A DNA stretch of 44,059 nt from Ornatilinea sp. Lineage in GTDB: Bacteria > Chloroflexota > Anaerolineae > Anaerolineales > Anaerolineaceae. Positions 1 to 8,353 of the stretch are shown in pieces. A model generated the notes under the pieces. It saw nothing but the letters and a program-made list of their open reading frames with translations, searched no databases and was not told the DNA's origin. The DNA is taken from NCBI GenBank assembly GCA_018433975.1, contig JAHDQE010000077.1:1-44059 (forward strand), read 5' to 3'. The position numbers and the translations under genes were made by a program. How positions within the stretch are numbered: the first letter of the stretch is position 1; every line of letters starts with the position of its first letter.

Positions 1-128
1 TAAAATAAAGACACCGAAATTTTAATGAGAGAAAATCATTATATGTTTTTTAAAACAAAACGTTCGATTAAAAACTTACTGCCTGTTTTTATAAGTTTTG
101 AGCATCCATACCTACTGAAATTTCGACT

Positions 129-187
129 TGATGAAAATTGTGATGTTTTCCATCATGCAGTCTGGCAATTGTTTTGTTGCCAGACTG
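129..187. other. Two consecutive stem-loops upstream of the molybdenum hydroxylase operon
   Basis: The only stretch over 300 bases without a supported gene is 1-318. It holds two adjacent inverted repeats. The first pairs 129-137 with 146-155 (one bulged base). The second pairs 158-168 with 177-187 as a perfect 11-bp stem (CAGTCTGGCAA and its complement) around an 8-base loop. Neither is followed by a convincing T-run, so they are poor intrinsic terminators in either direction. They could be the 3' end of an upstream transcript, an operator, or structured leader RNA of the operon that starts at 319. A short open frame at 25-213 has no ribosome binding site and no recognisable product, so it is not called a gene. 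Confidence 0.4.
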
Positions 188-318
188 TATTGTCTTACTC
201 CAAAATCGATTGAGTTTGCTTTTGTGAATTAGTGAGTACTCTTCTTGATAAAATATTAGATCCTGAAGCGGCTGGGAGAAATTCTTGGCAGCAAAAAACT
301 TGATAAGAGAGGCTGAAC

Positions 319-1008
319 ATGGTGAAAACAAAAAGGTTAGGTTTCAAAGTTATTCAGGGTGGCAGCACGGAGTGTGAACGCTGTCTGGAAGTTGGTATTG
401 ACCAACTTCTGGAAACTGTGTACAAAATAGATGATCTTCCAGAAATGCTTCGTTCTGCCATTGTTAGTGATAAAAACTGGCAAAAACGGAATGAATATTC
501 AATAGAGAAAACTTTGTTGTCACCGGGTCTGGCTTCTCAATGGGTGGCTGCTCTATTGTCGTTGGGAGCCTGTGTCGTGTTTGAGAGTGGGGTGGAAGCA
601 CCTCTCTCAGATTTTTTACAGCGTAAAGTCAATGAAGGTAAATTAATCTCTCTTTCAATTCCCTGTGATCAACCGGAACAAGTGTCCGGCAATTCTGCTG
701 TTCGGTTTATTCCCACAGATGAACCCATTGTTGCTTCTTATGCAGTACTGAACGTTAAAGACGGCGTCGTTCAAAGGGCGCGGATTGCACTGACCGGTGC
801 TTCACGCGAGCAGGCAAAACTTGTGGATGCCGCTGAACAAATGGTTGGTAAAGCGTTCAACGACGCGTTAATTGAGGAAGTGGTTGCGGCCGTGACACAA
901 GAGGTCTCTCCCAAGGATGATTATCGGGGCAGTGTTGATTATCGGCGCGAGATGGCAGGACTTATGACCCGACGGGCATTAGAATTATGTAAGAAGGGAG
1001 CAAAATAA
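319..1008 (+). CDS. FAD-subunit-like protein of a molybdenum hydroxylase (short form)
   Basis: The protein is 229 residues and resembles the medium, FAD-binding subunit of xanthine dehydrogenase/CO dehydrogenase-type enzymes. The last ~100 residues match the family's C-terminal domain best, ending in the typical DDYRGSVDYRREMAGLM pattern (residues ~199-215). Medium subunits are usually near 260-290 residues. Here the N-terminus begins almost at a GGST motif (residues ~15-18) and the second conserved flavin motif (TIGGN) is not visible, so flavin binding may be reduced or lost. The start is fixed by a stop at 304-306 in the same frame and by a GAGAGG ribosome site at 307-312. Two bases separate it from the large-subunit gene, so the two are co-expressed. 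The pairing recalls E. coli ygfM-xdhD. The family call is fairly sure; electron-transfer competence is not. Confidence 0.75.
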   Translation: MVKTKRLGFKVIQGGSTECERCLEVGIDQLLETVYKIDDLPEMLRSAIVSDKNWQKRNEYSIEKTLLSPGLASQWVAALLSLGACVVFESGVEAPLSDFLQRKVNEGKLISLSIPCDQPEQVSGNSAVRFIPTDEPIVASYAVLNVKDGVVQRARIALTGASREQAKLVDAAEQMVGKAFNDALIEEVVAAVTQEVSPKDDYRGSVDYRREMAGLMTRRALELCKKGAK

Positions 1009-1010
1009 GC

Positions 1011-3920
1011 ATGGCTAACGGAAATGAAAATATCAAATTTGTTCTCAACGGCGTTGAGATGCAAGCTTACGTGGATCCCTCGACTAACCTTTTAGATTAT
1101 CTGAGAAGATTGCATCTGTTCAGTGTAAAAAATGGGTGCCGTGAAGGGGACTGCGGCATGTGCACTGTGCTTGTTGACGGAAAACCCGTGCGCAGCTGTA
1201 TGGTCAAAGCAAATTCTATTGATGGACATGAAGTTGTGACCGTAGAAGGATTGCAGAAAAATGGGAAAATGCATCCGGTACAGCAAGCCTTTTATGAAGT
1301 GGGTGCCATTCAATGTGGATTTTGTACTCCTGCCCAAATGTTGACAGCCAAAGCTTTACTGGATGAAAATCCGAGCCCCACCGAAGGTGAAATACGAGAT
1401 GCTTTAAACGGTGTGCTGTGCCGGTGTACAGGGTATGTCCGGATTGTTGATGCCGTGAATCGGGCCTCGGCAATGATCAATGGGGATGAGGTTGGCCCGG
1501 TTGAGGTGCTGCAGAAGACTTTACCCGAAGACATGGATGCGATTGAATTGCCCTTGCCGTACTACCGCAGAGGGGATTTCAAAGGTGTACTTCCGCCGCT
1601 TGTTTTTACACCTGCCAGTATGTCCGAAACACAGTTTATTGGTAAAGCGCAGAAGAAAGTTGATGGCGTTAAGTTAGCTCAGGGAAAACCTGCGTTCGCA
1701 GATGATTTCAGACCGGACGGTATGCTTTTTGCGGCTTTGCTTACCAGCCCTCATGCGCATGCCCTGATCAAGAAGATTGATGTTTCAAAGGCTAAAGCGC
1801 TGCCCGGTGTACACGCTGTGTTGACGTATAAAGACCTTCCGCGCGTTCACTATGCTTCCGGCGGTCAGAGTTATCCACAGCCACTGCCTTATGATCAGGT
1901 TTCTCTGGATAATAAGGTCCGCCATGTGGGGGATCGCGTAGCTGTCGTTGCGGCTGAAACTCCTGAGCTGGCGCAGAAAGCTTTGCGATTGATCGCTGTG
2001 GAATACGAGGTGTTGCCGGCGGCTGTGGATATGCTGGATGCTATGAAGGATGGCGCACCAGTGATCCACGACGAAGAAGATGTGGAAGGGATTTATGATC
2101 CCAAGCACAATGTTATTTACCATATCGACGAGGAAGTTGGCGATACCCAGAAGGCTTTTGCTGAGGCGGACCATGTATTTGAAGGCGAATATCGAACGCC
2201 GAAACAACACCATGGGCAAATGGAACCCCATGTCTGCATCAGTTATTGGGACGAAGATAATCGAATGGTGCTGCGCACCAGCACACAGGTACCCTTCCAT
2301 GTACGCAGGATTGTGGCACCGTTACTGGATTTGCCTATTAAAGATATTCGGGTTATCAAACCCCGGATTGGCGGAGGCTTTGGCGGTAAACAGGAAATTT
2401 TGTTAGAGGATCTGTGCGGACACCTGACTAAAGCTACTGGGAGGCCGGTAAGGCTGGAATATACACGACGACAAGAGTTCATCAGCGCCCGCAGCCGGCA
2501 TCCTCAGATTATTAAGTTCAAGATTGGCGTGAAAGGGGATATCGTAACAGCGGTTGAACTGCGTTTGATCGGCGATACCGGTGCTTATGCCAGCCACGGT
2601 CTGACAGTTCAAATGGTGGCGGGTCTTAAGAGTTTGACCCTGTATAACGCTCCGAGCTCTCATTTTCTGTGTGATGTGGTTTATACCAATACTCCTCCGG
2701 CTGGTGCTTACAGAGGCTATGGCACAATGCAGTGCTTATTCGCTCTTGAGGCACTGATGGAAGAAGCCGCTGAAAAACTTGGATTAGATGTTGTAGAGTT
2801 TAAGAGAAAGAATTGGATTAAACGCGGCGATCCCATGTATTTGGCCGAAAAATTGGGCGAGGGCCGTGAGGGTTATGCTCAGATACTTGAGACAACTGCG
2901 ATGGATGAGGCGGTTCAAATTGGCCTTAAGGCAACGGATTTTTATGCCAAACGCGCTGCTTACCGGAACCAGGGTGAGAGCAAAAAGCGAAAGGGCATTG
3001 GAATGGCCGTTTTGATCCATGGGAGTGGAATCGCAGGGCTGGATATGGGCGCGGCAACCATTAAGATGAATGATGACGGCTCTTTCAATCTTTTGATGGG
3101 CGCAACAGACCTGGGAACCGGGTCCGACACGATATTGGCACAGATTGCCGCCGAGGTGCTGGATTGCCCGGTTGAGGATTTCATCGTTTACTCTTCAGAT
3201 ACTGATTTTACGCCGTTTGATACCGGTGCTTATGCCAGTTCGACCACGTATATCAGTGGAGGCGCAGTTCGAAACGCGGCACAGTTGGTGCGCAAACAAA
3301 TTCTGGAACACGCGGCGGATATGTTAGGCTTTGACTCGCCGGATTCGCTTGAAATCCATGACCGTGAGGTTTTTGCGCCCGATGGTACTTCTGTGACTTA
3401 TGAAGAAATTGGGCTCAGCAGTCTGCACCAACAGAACCAACACCAGATCATGGCGACCGATTCTCATATGAGTTATCAAAGTCCGCCGCCTACCGCCGCA
3501 CAGTTTGTTGAGGTTGAAGTAGACACAGAAACCGGTGAAGTGAATGTAGAGCGGATGTTGATGGTTGTGGATTGCGGACGAGTGATCAACCCCATTACTG
3601 CAGGCGGTCAGGTAGAGGGCGGGATGCAACAGGCGCTGGGCTTTGCCAGAAGTGAGGAATCCGTCTTTGATAAAAATGGCGTGATGGTGAACGCCCGGCT
3701 GGAAGATTATCATGCTTATAAAGCGGCGGATATGCCCATTACGGATGTTATTTTTGTGCAAACAGATGAGCCAAACGGGCCTTTTGGGGCAAAATCCGTT
3801 TCGGAACTGGCAATCGATGGCGTTGCGCCGGCATTGGCTTCCGCATTTCATAATGCGACCGGTGTCTGGATTCGGGAACTGCCTCTCACTCCCGAGAAGG
3901 TTTGGAAAGCACTAAAGTAA
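1011..3920 (+). CDS. Molybdenum hydroxylase, fused 2Fe-2S and molybdopterin subunit (XdhD-like)
   Basis: This 969-residue protein joins what are often two subunits. Residues 1-~155 carry two 2Fe-2S clusters: C43, C48, C51 and C63 (plant-ferredoxin type), then C102, C105, C137 and C139 (helical type). From ~215 onward it is an aldehyde oxidase/xanthine dehydrogenase molybdopterin-binding subunit, with GGGFGGK at 454-460, GAYRGYG near 565, and a C-terminal GAKSVSE whose Glu (~932) sits where the catalytic base of the family lies. It should hydroxylate a purine-like or other N-heterocyclic or aldehyde substrate using water in the cytoplasm. The substrate cannot be read from sequence. The 2Fe-2S/Mo order is that of E. 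coli XdhD. The gene follows the short FAD-like gene by two bases and ends before a strong terminator. Domain assignment is sure, substrate unknown. Confidence 0.9.
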   Translation: MANGNENIKFVLNGVEMQAYVDPSTNLLDYLRRLHLFSVKNGCREGDCGMCTVLVDGKPVRSCMVKANSIDGHEVVTVEGLQKNGKMHPVQQAFYEVGAIQCGFCTPAQMLTAKALLDENPSPTEGEIRDALNGVLCRCTGYVRIVDAVNRASAMINGDEVGPVEVLQKTLPEDMDAIELPLPYYRRGDFKGVLPPLVFTPASMSETQFIGKAQKKVDGVKLAQGKPAFADDFRPDGMLFAALLTSPHAHALIKKIDVSKAKALPGVHAVLTYKDLPRVHYASGGQSYPQPLPYDQVSLDNKVRHVGDRVAVVAAETPELAQKALRLIAVEYEVLPAAVDMLDAMKDGAPVIHDEEDVEGIYDPKHNVIYHIDEEVGDTQKAFAEADHVFEGEYRTPKQHHGQMEPHVCISYWDEDNRMVLRTSTQVPFHVRRIVAPLLDLPIKDIRVIKPRIGGGFGGKQEILLEDLCGHLTKATGRPVRLEYTRRQEFISARSRHPQIIKFKIGVKGDIVTAVELRLIGDTGAYASHGLTVQMVAGLKSLTLYNAPSSHFLCDVVYTNTPPAGAYRGYGTMQCLFALEALMEEAAEKLGLDVVEFKRKNWIKRGDPMYLAEKLGEGREGYAQILETTAMDEAVQIGLKATDFYAKRAAYRNQGESKKRKGIGMAVLIHGSGIAGLDMGAATIKMNDDGSFNLLMGATDLGTGSDTILAQIAAEVLDCPVEDFIVYSSDTDFTPFDTGAYASSTTYISGGAVRNAAQLVRKQILEHAADMLGFDSPDSLEIHDREVFAPDGTSVTYEEIGLSSLHQQNQHQIMATDSHMSYQSPPPTAAQFVEVEVDTETGEVNVERMLMVVDCGRVINPITAGGQVEGGMQQALGFARSEESVFDKNGVMVNARLEDYHAYKAADMPITDVIFVQTDEPNGPFGAKSVSELAIDGVAPALASAFHNATGVWIRELPLTPEKVWKALK

Positions 3921-3949
3921 AAATAACAAAAAATTTGCTTTTGAATGGA

Positions 3950-3987
3950 AAAACAGCAGGCCGATATAAAATGGCCTGCTGTTTTTT
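3950..3987. terminator. Bidirectional intrinsic terminator
   Basis: ACAGCAGGCC (3953-3962) pairs with GGCCTGCTGT (3973-3982) around a 10-base AT-rich loop. TTTTTT follows on the plus strand and a complementary A-run precedes it, giving T's on the minus strand. It ends the molybdenum hydroxylase operon and can also serve the convergent helix-hairpin-helix gene. Confidence 0.9.
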
Positions 3988-4072
3988 GTATGTAAAGTGA
4001 ATTGGAGAAAAAATTAAAAATTCCTTTATAAAAGGCTTGCTCTGATGAAAAGTTACCAGGGAAACAGAGAAA

Positions 4073-4534
4073 TTATTTTCGAACCCCGCCTTTTAATTCG
4101 GCCTGAAGATTTTTCAACCCATCCCAATCATTCTTTGCGGCAAGTGCAGCTTGTTCTGCCCATGTGGCAGGTTTGGCCAGCCGGAGGTTTGCGTCTTTCA
4201 GGATTTGCTCTAAAGCCTGGAGATCGATTTTGGAAAGTTTTTCAAATGTAGATATGCCAGCGTCAATTAGGACGCCTGAAATTTTAGGACCGATGCCTTC
4301 AATTTTTTTTAGATCGTCGGGCTTTTTGAGATCGCTCGAGCGCGGTTTGGAGTCCTTTTCAGGGATTTCCTTTTGCGCTTCTTTACCTGAAGCTTCGATT
4401 AAAACAATTTCCTGAGGCTCCATGTGGGGCAATTGTTGAAGCACCGGCGCTTTGCGCTGTTGTAGAATTCGAACTAAAACGAAAGATAATATACCTACTA
4501 ATAGAGAGAACAGCCAGGTCTTTTTGCGAACCAT
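4073..4534 (-). CDS. Membrane-anchored helix-hairpin-helix protein
   Basis: The 153-residue product has one N-terminal membrane helix (about residues 7-23), a charged linker (~25-72), then a helix-hairpin-helix core around DLKKIEGIGPKISGVLIDAGI (residues ~74-94) and a second helical repeat ending LKNLQAELKGG. This C-terminal pattern (KIEGIGPK...L..AGI.TF..L) is common in small proteins of unknown function and is related to DNA-binding helix-hairpin-helix folds; no catalytic motif is present. The start is placed at the internal ATG (4532-4534) because a GGAGG ribosome site lies just upstream; an ATG 48 bases earlier lacks one. The neighbouring PAS gene lies upstream on the same strand. Function is unknown. 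Confidence 0.7.
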   Translation of the reverse strand: MVRKKTWLFSLLVGILSFVLVRILQQRKAPVLQQLPHMEPQEIVLIEASGKEAQKEIPEKDSKPRSSDLKKPDDLKKIEGIGPKISGVLIDAGISTFEKLSKIDLQALEQILKDANLRLAKPATWAEQAALAAKNDWDGLKNLQAELKGGVRK

Positions 4535-4670
4535 CTTAACCTCCGTTGAATGAGAATGGGCCGTAAATGGGAAAAGCTTCATAATCCCATTGTAGTACTT
4601 TTTTTATAAATTTGTGTAATAAACAAATTTATTGAGTGGGCGGAGTAAAAAAGAATGCCTTTATGATCTG

Positions 4671-5027
4671 TTATTTATTCCGGTCTAGTACGGGAATCTC
4701 TCCGGAAAATTTCAAGGATAGTTCAATAAAACCACTATATTCTCCGTTCTGATATAAAGGCGTCTGAATGACCAGTTTTTTCTCGTCTTTTGTCTGAGTA
4801 ATATAAATATTTTTTACCTGGTTTTCCAGCATATCCTTCAATTTGCTGCGGGCAGGTTCCGGATGACAATCCAGCAGATTACTGCCGATTAATTGTTCTC
4901 CACCGTATTTGTGAAACTGTTCTTTCGCTCCATTATTCATCTCGGTGATCGTGCCCTTGGTATCGCAAACGGTAATTGCTCCCGGAAAACTATCTGTCCA
5001 ATTTTCTTGCAAAGAAGAATTATTCAT
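4671..5027 (-). CDS. Small stand-alone PAS-domain protein
   Basis: The 118-residue protein is a single PAS domain: FPGAITVCDTKGTITEMN (residues ~14-31) opens the fold, LLDCHPEPARSKL (~51-63) is a motif seen in PAS domains of the DUF438 type, and EYSGFIEL closes it. There is no kinase, cyclase or DNA-binding output domain, so it is either a sensor acting through a partner or a ligand-binding module. Start choice: GGAG at 5036-5039 favours the ATG at 5025-5027 (8-base spacing) over one six bases earlier (2-base spacing). The Cys in the CHPEP motif could bind a metal or react to redox state, but that is speculation. Confidence 0.75.
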   Translation of the reverse strand: MNNSSLQENWTDSFPGAITVCDTKGTITEMNNGAKEQFHKYGGEQLIGSNLLDCHPEPARSKLKDMLENQVKNIYITQTKDEKKLVIQTPLYQNGEYSGFIELSLKFSGEIPVLDRNK

Positions 5028-5157
5028 TATCATAACTCCATGGATTCATTTTGATGTTTAGAAGATGCCATTCGGGTGTGTTTATTATAAACCCTGCCTG
5101 TTCCCGAAAATGAAACAAGGCAAGCAAAAAATACCCGGCAGGCAAGAGGGCATAATG

Positions 5158-7107
5158 TCATTTACATTTCAACGCCATGAATTGATAGGGAGCAAGCGAG
5201 AGATCTCCGGTGGATATTTGGTCATGCGTAAGAAGTTCTTCAAATTGGTAGCATAAACCGTATAAGCGTAACAAGTTCCCGGATAAGATCTGGGGGTCTT
5301 CTGAAAAGTTGGCGAAAATCAAGACACGTTCATTACCGCACCTGCGAACATACCCCAGGACATGCTCGTTAGCAGTCTGGATTGTATCCATTAAAGTGCC
5401 GGAGAACGCATGCTGTTGTTTGCGAAGCTCAATTAATGTTTTTAGATTTTGGAATATCCGTCCTTCAATTGAATTGGAATCTTCCCGCCGCGCCATGATG
5501 TTCCAATCCGTAAAAGGACGATGCACCCACCGGCTATCGGGGGCTTTTGCAGGATCATTCCGGAAACCATAATCATTTAGTTTCCCGATTTCATCACCCA
5601 GATAAAGCAGGGGAACCCCGCCGATGGTTAGAATAATGCCATGAATTAATAGAATGCGGGAAATGGCAAGATCAACTTCGTGACCGGTTTCTTCTTTAAT
5701 TGCTTTTTCCAATCCGGCCAGCGAAGCACTGGTGCCGGATATGCGTGTATCCCCTGTAGCAGGATTTTCTTGAAAAGGGAGTCCCCGGGCAAAACTGCCC
5801 GGAAAACGTCCGGTATAAAAAGAATTTAAAAACTGGCGGTGATCGTGCCCGTTGATACCCAAACGAGATGCATCTTCGTCTGAAAAAGTCCAGCCAATAT
5901 CATCGTGTCCACGAACATAATTCACCCAACTGCATCCCTCCGGAATGATGTATCGTTCCCGTAAGGCTATTTCGAGAAGGCGAACTTCCCGAGTGGCCAG
6001 GGAATTCCAAAGGAGAGCCATGAGCAGAGGATTATAAGAGAGCTTACATTCCTGTGGATGGATGTATTTAACGACTTCGTCGGGGTGAACAATTGCCTCG
6101 GATTTAAAGATCATTGCAGGGGATACGATATTGGCGACTGCGTTGAAAGCTTGAATAAGCTGGTGCGCTTCAGGCAGGTTTTCACAAGAAGTCCCTAATT
6201 GTTTCCAGATAAAAGCCACAGCATCCAAACGGAGAACTTCTACGCCAATATTTGCCAGGAAAAGCATTTCGCCAGCCATGCTATTGAAGACTGCCTGATT
6301 GGCGTAATTTAAATCCCATTGGTAGCTGTGGAAGGTTGTCCAAACCCATTGTCCGATTTCCGCGAAGTAAGTAAATGCTCCCGGGTGTTCTTCCGGAAAG
6401 ATTTCTCGAAGATTCTTTTCGTAAGCGTCCGGCATGGTCCGGTCCGGATACATGCGGTAATACTGCTGCATTTCGGTATCACCGTTTTTTGCGCGGTTTG
6501 CCCATTCGTGTTCATCCGAAGTGTGATTGAAGACAAAATCCAACACGAGGCTGATCCCTTGTCGGCGAAGTTCGCCGGTCAGGTCACGCAGTTCTGACAT
6601 AGAGCCAAGCTCTTTATTTACTTCGCGATAACTGCTGACAGCATAGCCCCCGTCATTTTCTTTCTCCGGCGATTTAAAGAGCGGCATCAGATGGAGATAA
6701 GTTAATCCCATTTCTTTGAAATAAGGGATCTTTGTCTGGAGGTTTTTTATGTCTTTTGCGAAAAGATCAACATAGCATACCCCACCCAGCATTTGATTTG
6801 AAAGGAACCAGTTTGGATTGGCTTCACGCTGTTGATCCAATTCTTTCAAGTCTTGAGGGCGTTGAATCCAAAACTCTGCCATGAGAAAACTTAATTCTTC
6901 GAGATGGTAAAAGAAATCGTATTGGTCACCATATAAATTGAACAATAAGTCAAACAGCCGTGGAAAATGAGAATCCAAACGTTCCAAAAAGAGTGACCAT
7001 ATTTGGGGGCTTTTTTTTGAGAATCCCTCAAATTTTTCGTTTAATCTTTTATGAAGCCGGTTGAGGGTAATGCTGGAATATTGGTTATTGGATGAAATCG
7101 TTGGCAT
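5158..7107 (-). CDS. Amylosucrase-type glucansucrase (GH13)
   Basis: At 649 residues this matches amylosucrase (EC 2.4.1.4), which moves glucose from sucrose onto an alpha-1,4-glucan and releases fructose. The helical N-terminal domain (~1-95) is followed by a (beta/alpha)8 barrel with all family marks: NDGGYAVSSY (151-160), DFVFNHTSDEHEWA (190-203), nucleophile D295 in VLRLDAVAFIWKQ, acid/base E337 in FKSEAIVHPD, and D402 in RGHDDIGWTF. D152 and the Arg of DSRWVHRPF probably form the salt bridge that shapes the sucrose pocket in Neisseria amylosucrase. A start-proximal AGGAT is present. It is the last gene of a minus-strand locus with trehalose synthase, a LacI regulator and an AglEFG-like transporter, so a role in sucrose use or glucan storage is likely. 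Sucrose hydrolase or isomerase activity of the same subfamily cannot be excluded. Confidence 0.9.
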   Translation of the reverse strand: MPTISSNNQYSSITLNRLHKRLNEKFEGFSKKSPQIWSLFLERLDSHFPRLFDLLFNLYGDQYDFFYHLEELSFLMAEFWIQRPQDLKELDQQREANPNWFLSNQMLGGVCYVDLFAKDIKNLQTKIPYFKEMGLTYLHLMPLFKSPEKENDGGYAVSSYREVNKELGSMSELRDLTGELRRQGISLVLDFVFNHTSDEHEWANRAKNGDTEMQQYYRMYPDRTMPDAYEKNLREIFPEEHPGAFTYFAEIGQWVWTTFHSYQWDLNYANQAVFNSMAGEMLFLANIGVEVLRLDAVAFIWKQLGTSCENLPEAHQLIQAFNAVANIVSPAMIFKSEAIVHPDEVVKYIHPQECKLSYNPLLMALLWNSLATREVRLLEIALRERYIIPEGCSWVNYVRGHDDIGWTFSDEDASRLGINGHDHRQFLNSFYTGRFPGSFARGLPFQENPATGDTRISGTSASLAGLEKAIKEETGHEVDLAISRILLIHGIILTIGGVPLLYLGDEIGKLNDYGFRNDPAKAPDSRWVHRPFTDWNIMARREDSNSIEGRIFQNLKTLIELRKQQHAFSGTLMDTIQTANEHVLGYVRRCGNERVLIFANFSEDPQILSGNLLRLYGLCYQFEELLTHDQISTGDLSLAPYQFMALKCK

Positions 7108-7169
7108 GGCATCCTATATTTCGGGCAGCTTTTGGCGTAAAGGAAATTTGATAAAGGCTAAATTTGAAA

Positions 7170-7209
7170 TATCCGGGAATAAACGATAGAAGCCGATTAT
7201 TCCCGGATA
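7170..7209 (-). other. Intergenic stem-loop between transporter and amylosucrase genes
   Basis: Positions 7170-7182 pair perfectly with 7197-7209 (13 bp, TATCCGGGAATAA and complement) around a 14-base loop. On the minus strand it is followed by TTTCAAATTT, a weak T-tract. It may be a leaky terminator, or an RNA-processing or stability element that lowers or separates amylosucrase expression from the transporter. Confidence 0.55.
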
Positions 7210-7258
7210 ATGTTGAAAAACTATCCAGTTTTTGTAAGAGAACCTGCAAAATTTTGTT

Positions 7259-8353
7259 CTAACCTTTCACAGAGCCAGCCATCAAGCCTCTGACAAAATA
7301 ACGCTGCAAAGAGAAGAATACGATCAATGGCAGGAGCATAGTAATAAACGCTCCAGCGGTCAAAAAGTGCCAATCTTGCCCACGCGAACCTACCATATCT
7401 GCTAAACGCATGGTTAACACCTGGACTTCGGCTTTGCTGCCGATAAAGACCAATGCTACAAGATAGTCATTCCAGACCCAAAGGAACTGGAAAATGGCAA
7501 AGGACGCCAATGCCGGAATGGAGAGCGGTAAAACCAAATTTGTGAAGACAGTGAAATGGGAGGCGCCATCAATGAAGGCGGATTCGAAAATATCCCGGGG
7601 AATAGTGCTGATGTAGTTGTACAACAAGTAGGTAGCCAGGGGTAATCCGAAACCAGTGTGTGCCAGCCACACCGCGAGAAAAGTGCCGTTGAGGTTTAGA
7701 TTAACGTAATCGCGGAGGATTGGGATTAGAGCCAATTGCAAGGGGACCACCAGCAATGCGACGACTCCGGTAAACATGATCCGCCTTCCGGGGAACTTAA
7801 TCCACGCAAATCCATAAGCAGCAAAAGCTGCAATCAGAATTGGGATTACTGTGGAAGGCACTGCAACGGACAGAGAGTTTAGAAAAGCATCCGAAAGATC
7901 GTCGCCTTTCTCAATTTTGACATTCCCATCGGGTTGAATATATTCATATTCTTTTCCGGTCAGTACATTCTGGTAATTTTGCAGAGTCAGTTTAGGAGCA
8001 AAGAACCATTTTTTTGCCTGGATGTCAATGGTTCTTTCTCTTCGGTTTTTCCAGATCAGCTGCTGTCCATCGACTTCGACACCTGCGATAAGCTGATCGT
8101 CGGAGAAAGTTCCGAAACTGGTTTCAATGGGCTTATTCAGGTCAACCGTTTCTTTGTCAAGCTGCAGGGTATCCTGAGTGACCCATTCGCGGTGAGGAAA
8201 AACCTGCCACCAGCCAGAACGTGAAATGTCCTCGCGGGTACGGAAAGAAGAAAGGAAAAGACCAATTGTGGGAATGGTCCAGATGAAACAGATGATCACC
8301 AGCACCGCATTCACCAAGAATTTGTTGAGGGTTTTTCGTGATTTCCCGTTCAT
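7259..8353 (-). CDS. Alpha-glucoside ABC transporter permease, AglG/MalG type
   Basis: A 364-residue inner-membrane permease of the carbohydrate uptake-1 ABC family. A first membrane helix (~13-35) is followed by an unusually long extracytoplasmic segment (~38-160), then five more helices. The cytoplasmic EAA loop is seen as ESAFIDGASHFTVFTNLVLP, the contact point for the ATPase. The long first loop and the SGWW segment after GLFLSSFR are features I associate with AglG (alpha-glucoside transport) rather than plain MalG. Its start overlaps the stop of the AglF-like gene as TAATG, which suggests translational coupling, with GGGAGG as ribosome site. Substrate is inferred from family and neighbours. 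No ATPase gene is in the cluster. Confidence 0.85.
   Translation of the reverse strand: MNGKSRKTLNKFLVNAVLVIICFIWTIPTIGLFLSSFRTREDISRSGWWQVFPHREWVTQDTLQLDKETVDLNKPIETSFGTFSDDQLIAGVEVDGQQLIWKNRRERTIDIQAKKWFFAPKLTLQNYQNVLTGKEYEYIQPDGNVKIEKGDDLSDAFLNSLSVAVPSTVIPILIAAFAAYGFAWIKFPGRRIMFTGVVALLVVPLQLALIPILRDYVNLNLNGTFLAVWLAHTGFGLPLATYLLYNYISTIPRDIFESAFIDGASHFTVFTNLVLPLSIPALASFAIFQFLWVWNDYLVALVFIGSKAEVQVLTMRLADMVGSRGQDWHFLTAGAFITMLLPLIVFFSLQRYFVRGLMAGSVKG

Noticed and set aside
25..213. Open frame of 62 codons at the left edge
   Set aside because: No ribosome binding site, low-complexity composition, and the stem-loops at 129-187 fall inside it. No family recognised.
3324..3851. Long reverse-strand open frame inside the molybdenum hydroxylase gene
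   Set aside because: It is a shadow of a well-conserved coding region, with no ribosome site or recognisable product.
1011..3920. Aerobic CO dehydrogenase
   Set aside because: The large subunit is fused to its Fe-S domain, and I do not see the CoxL-type active-site Cys loop; a general molybdenum hydroxylase fits better.
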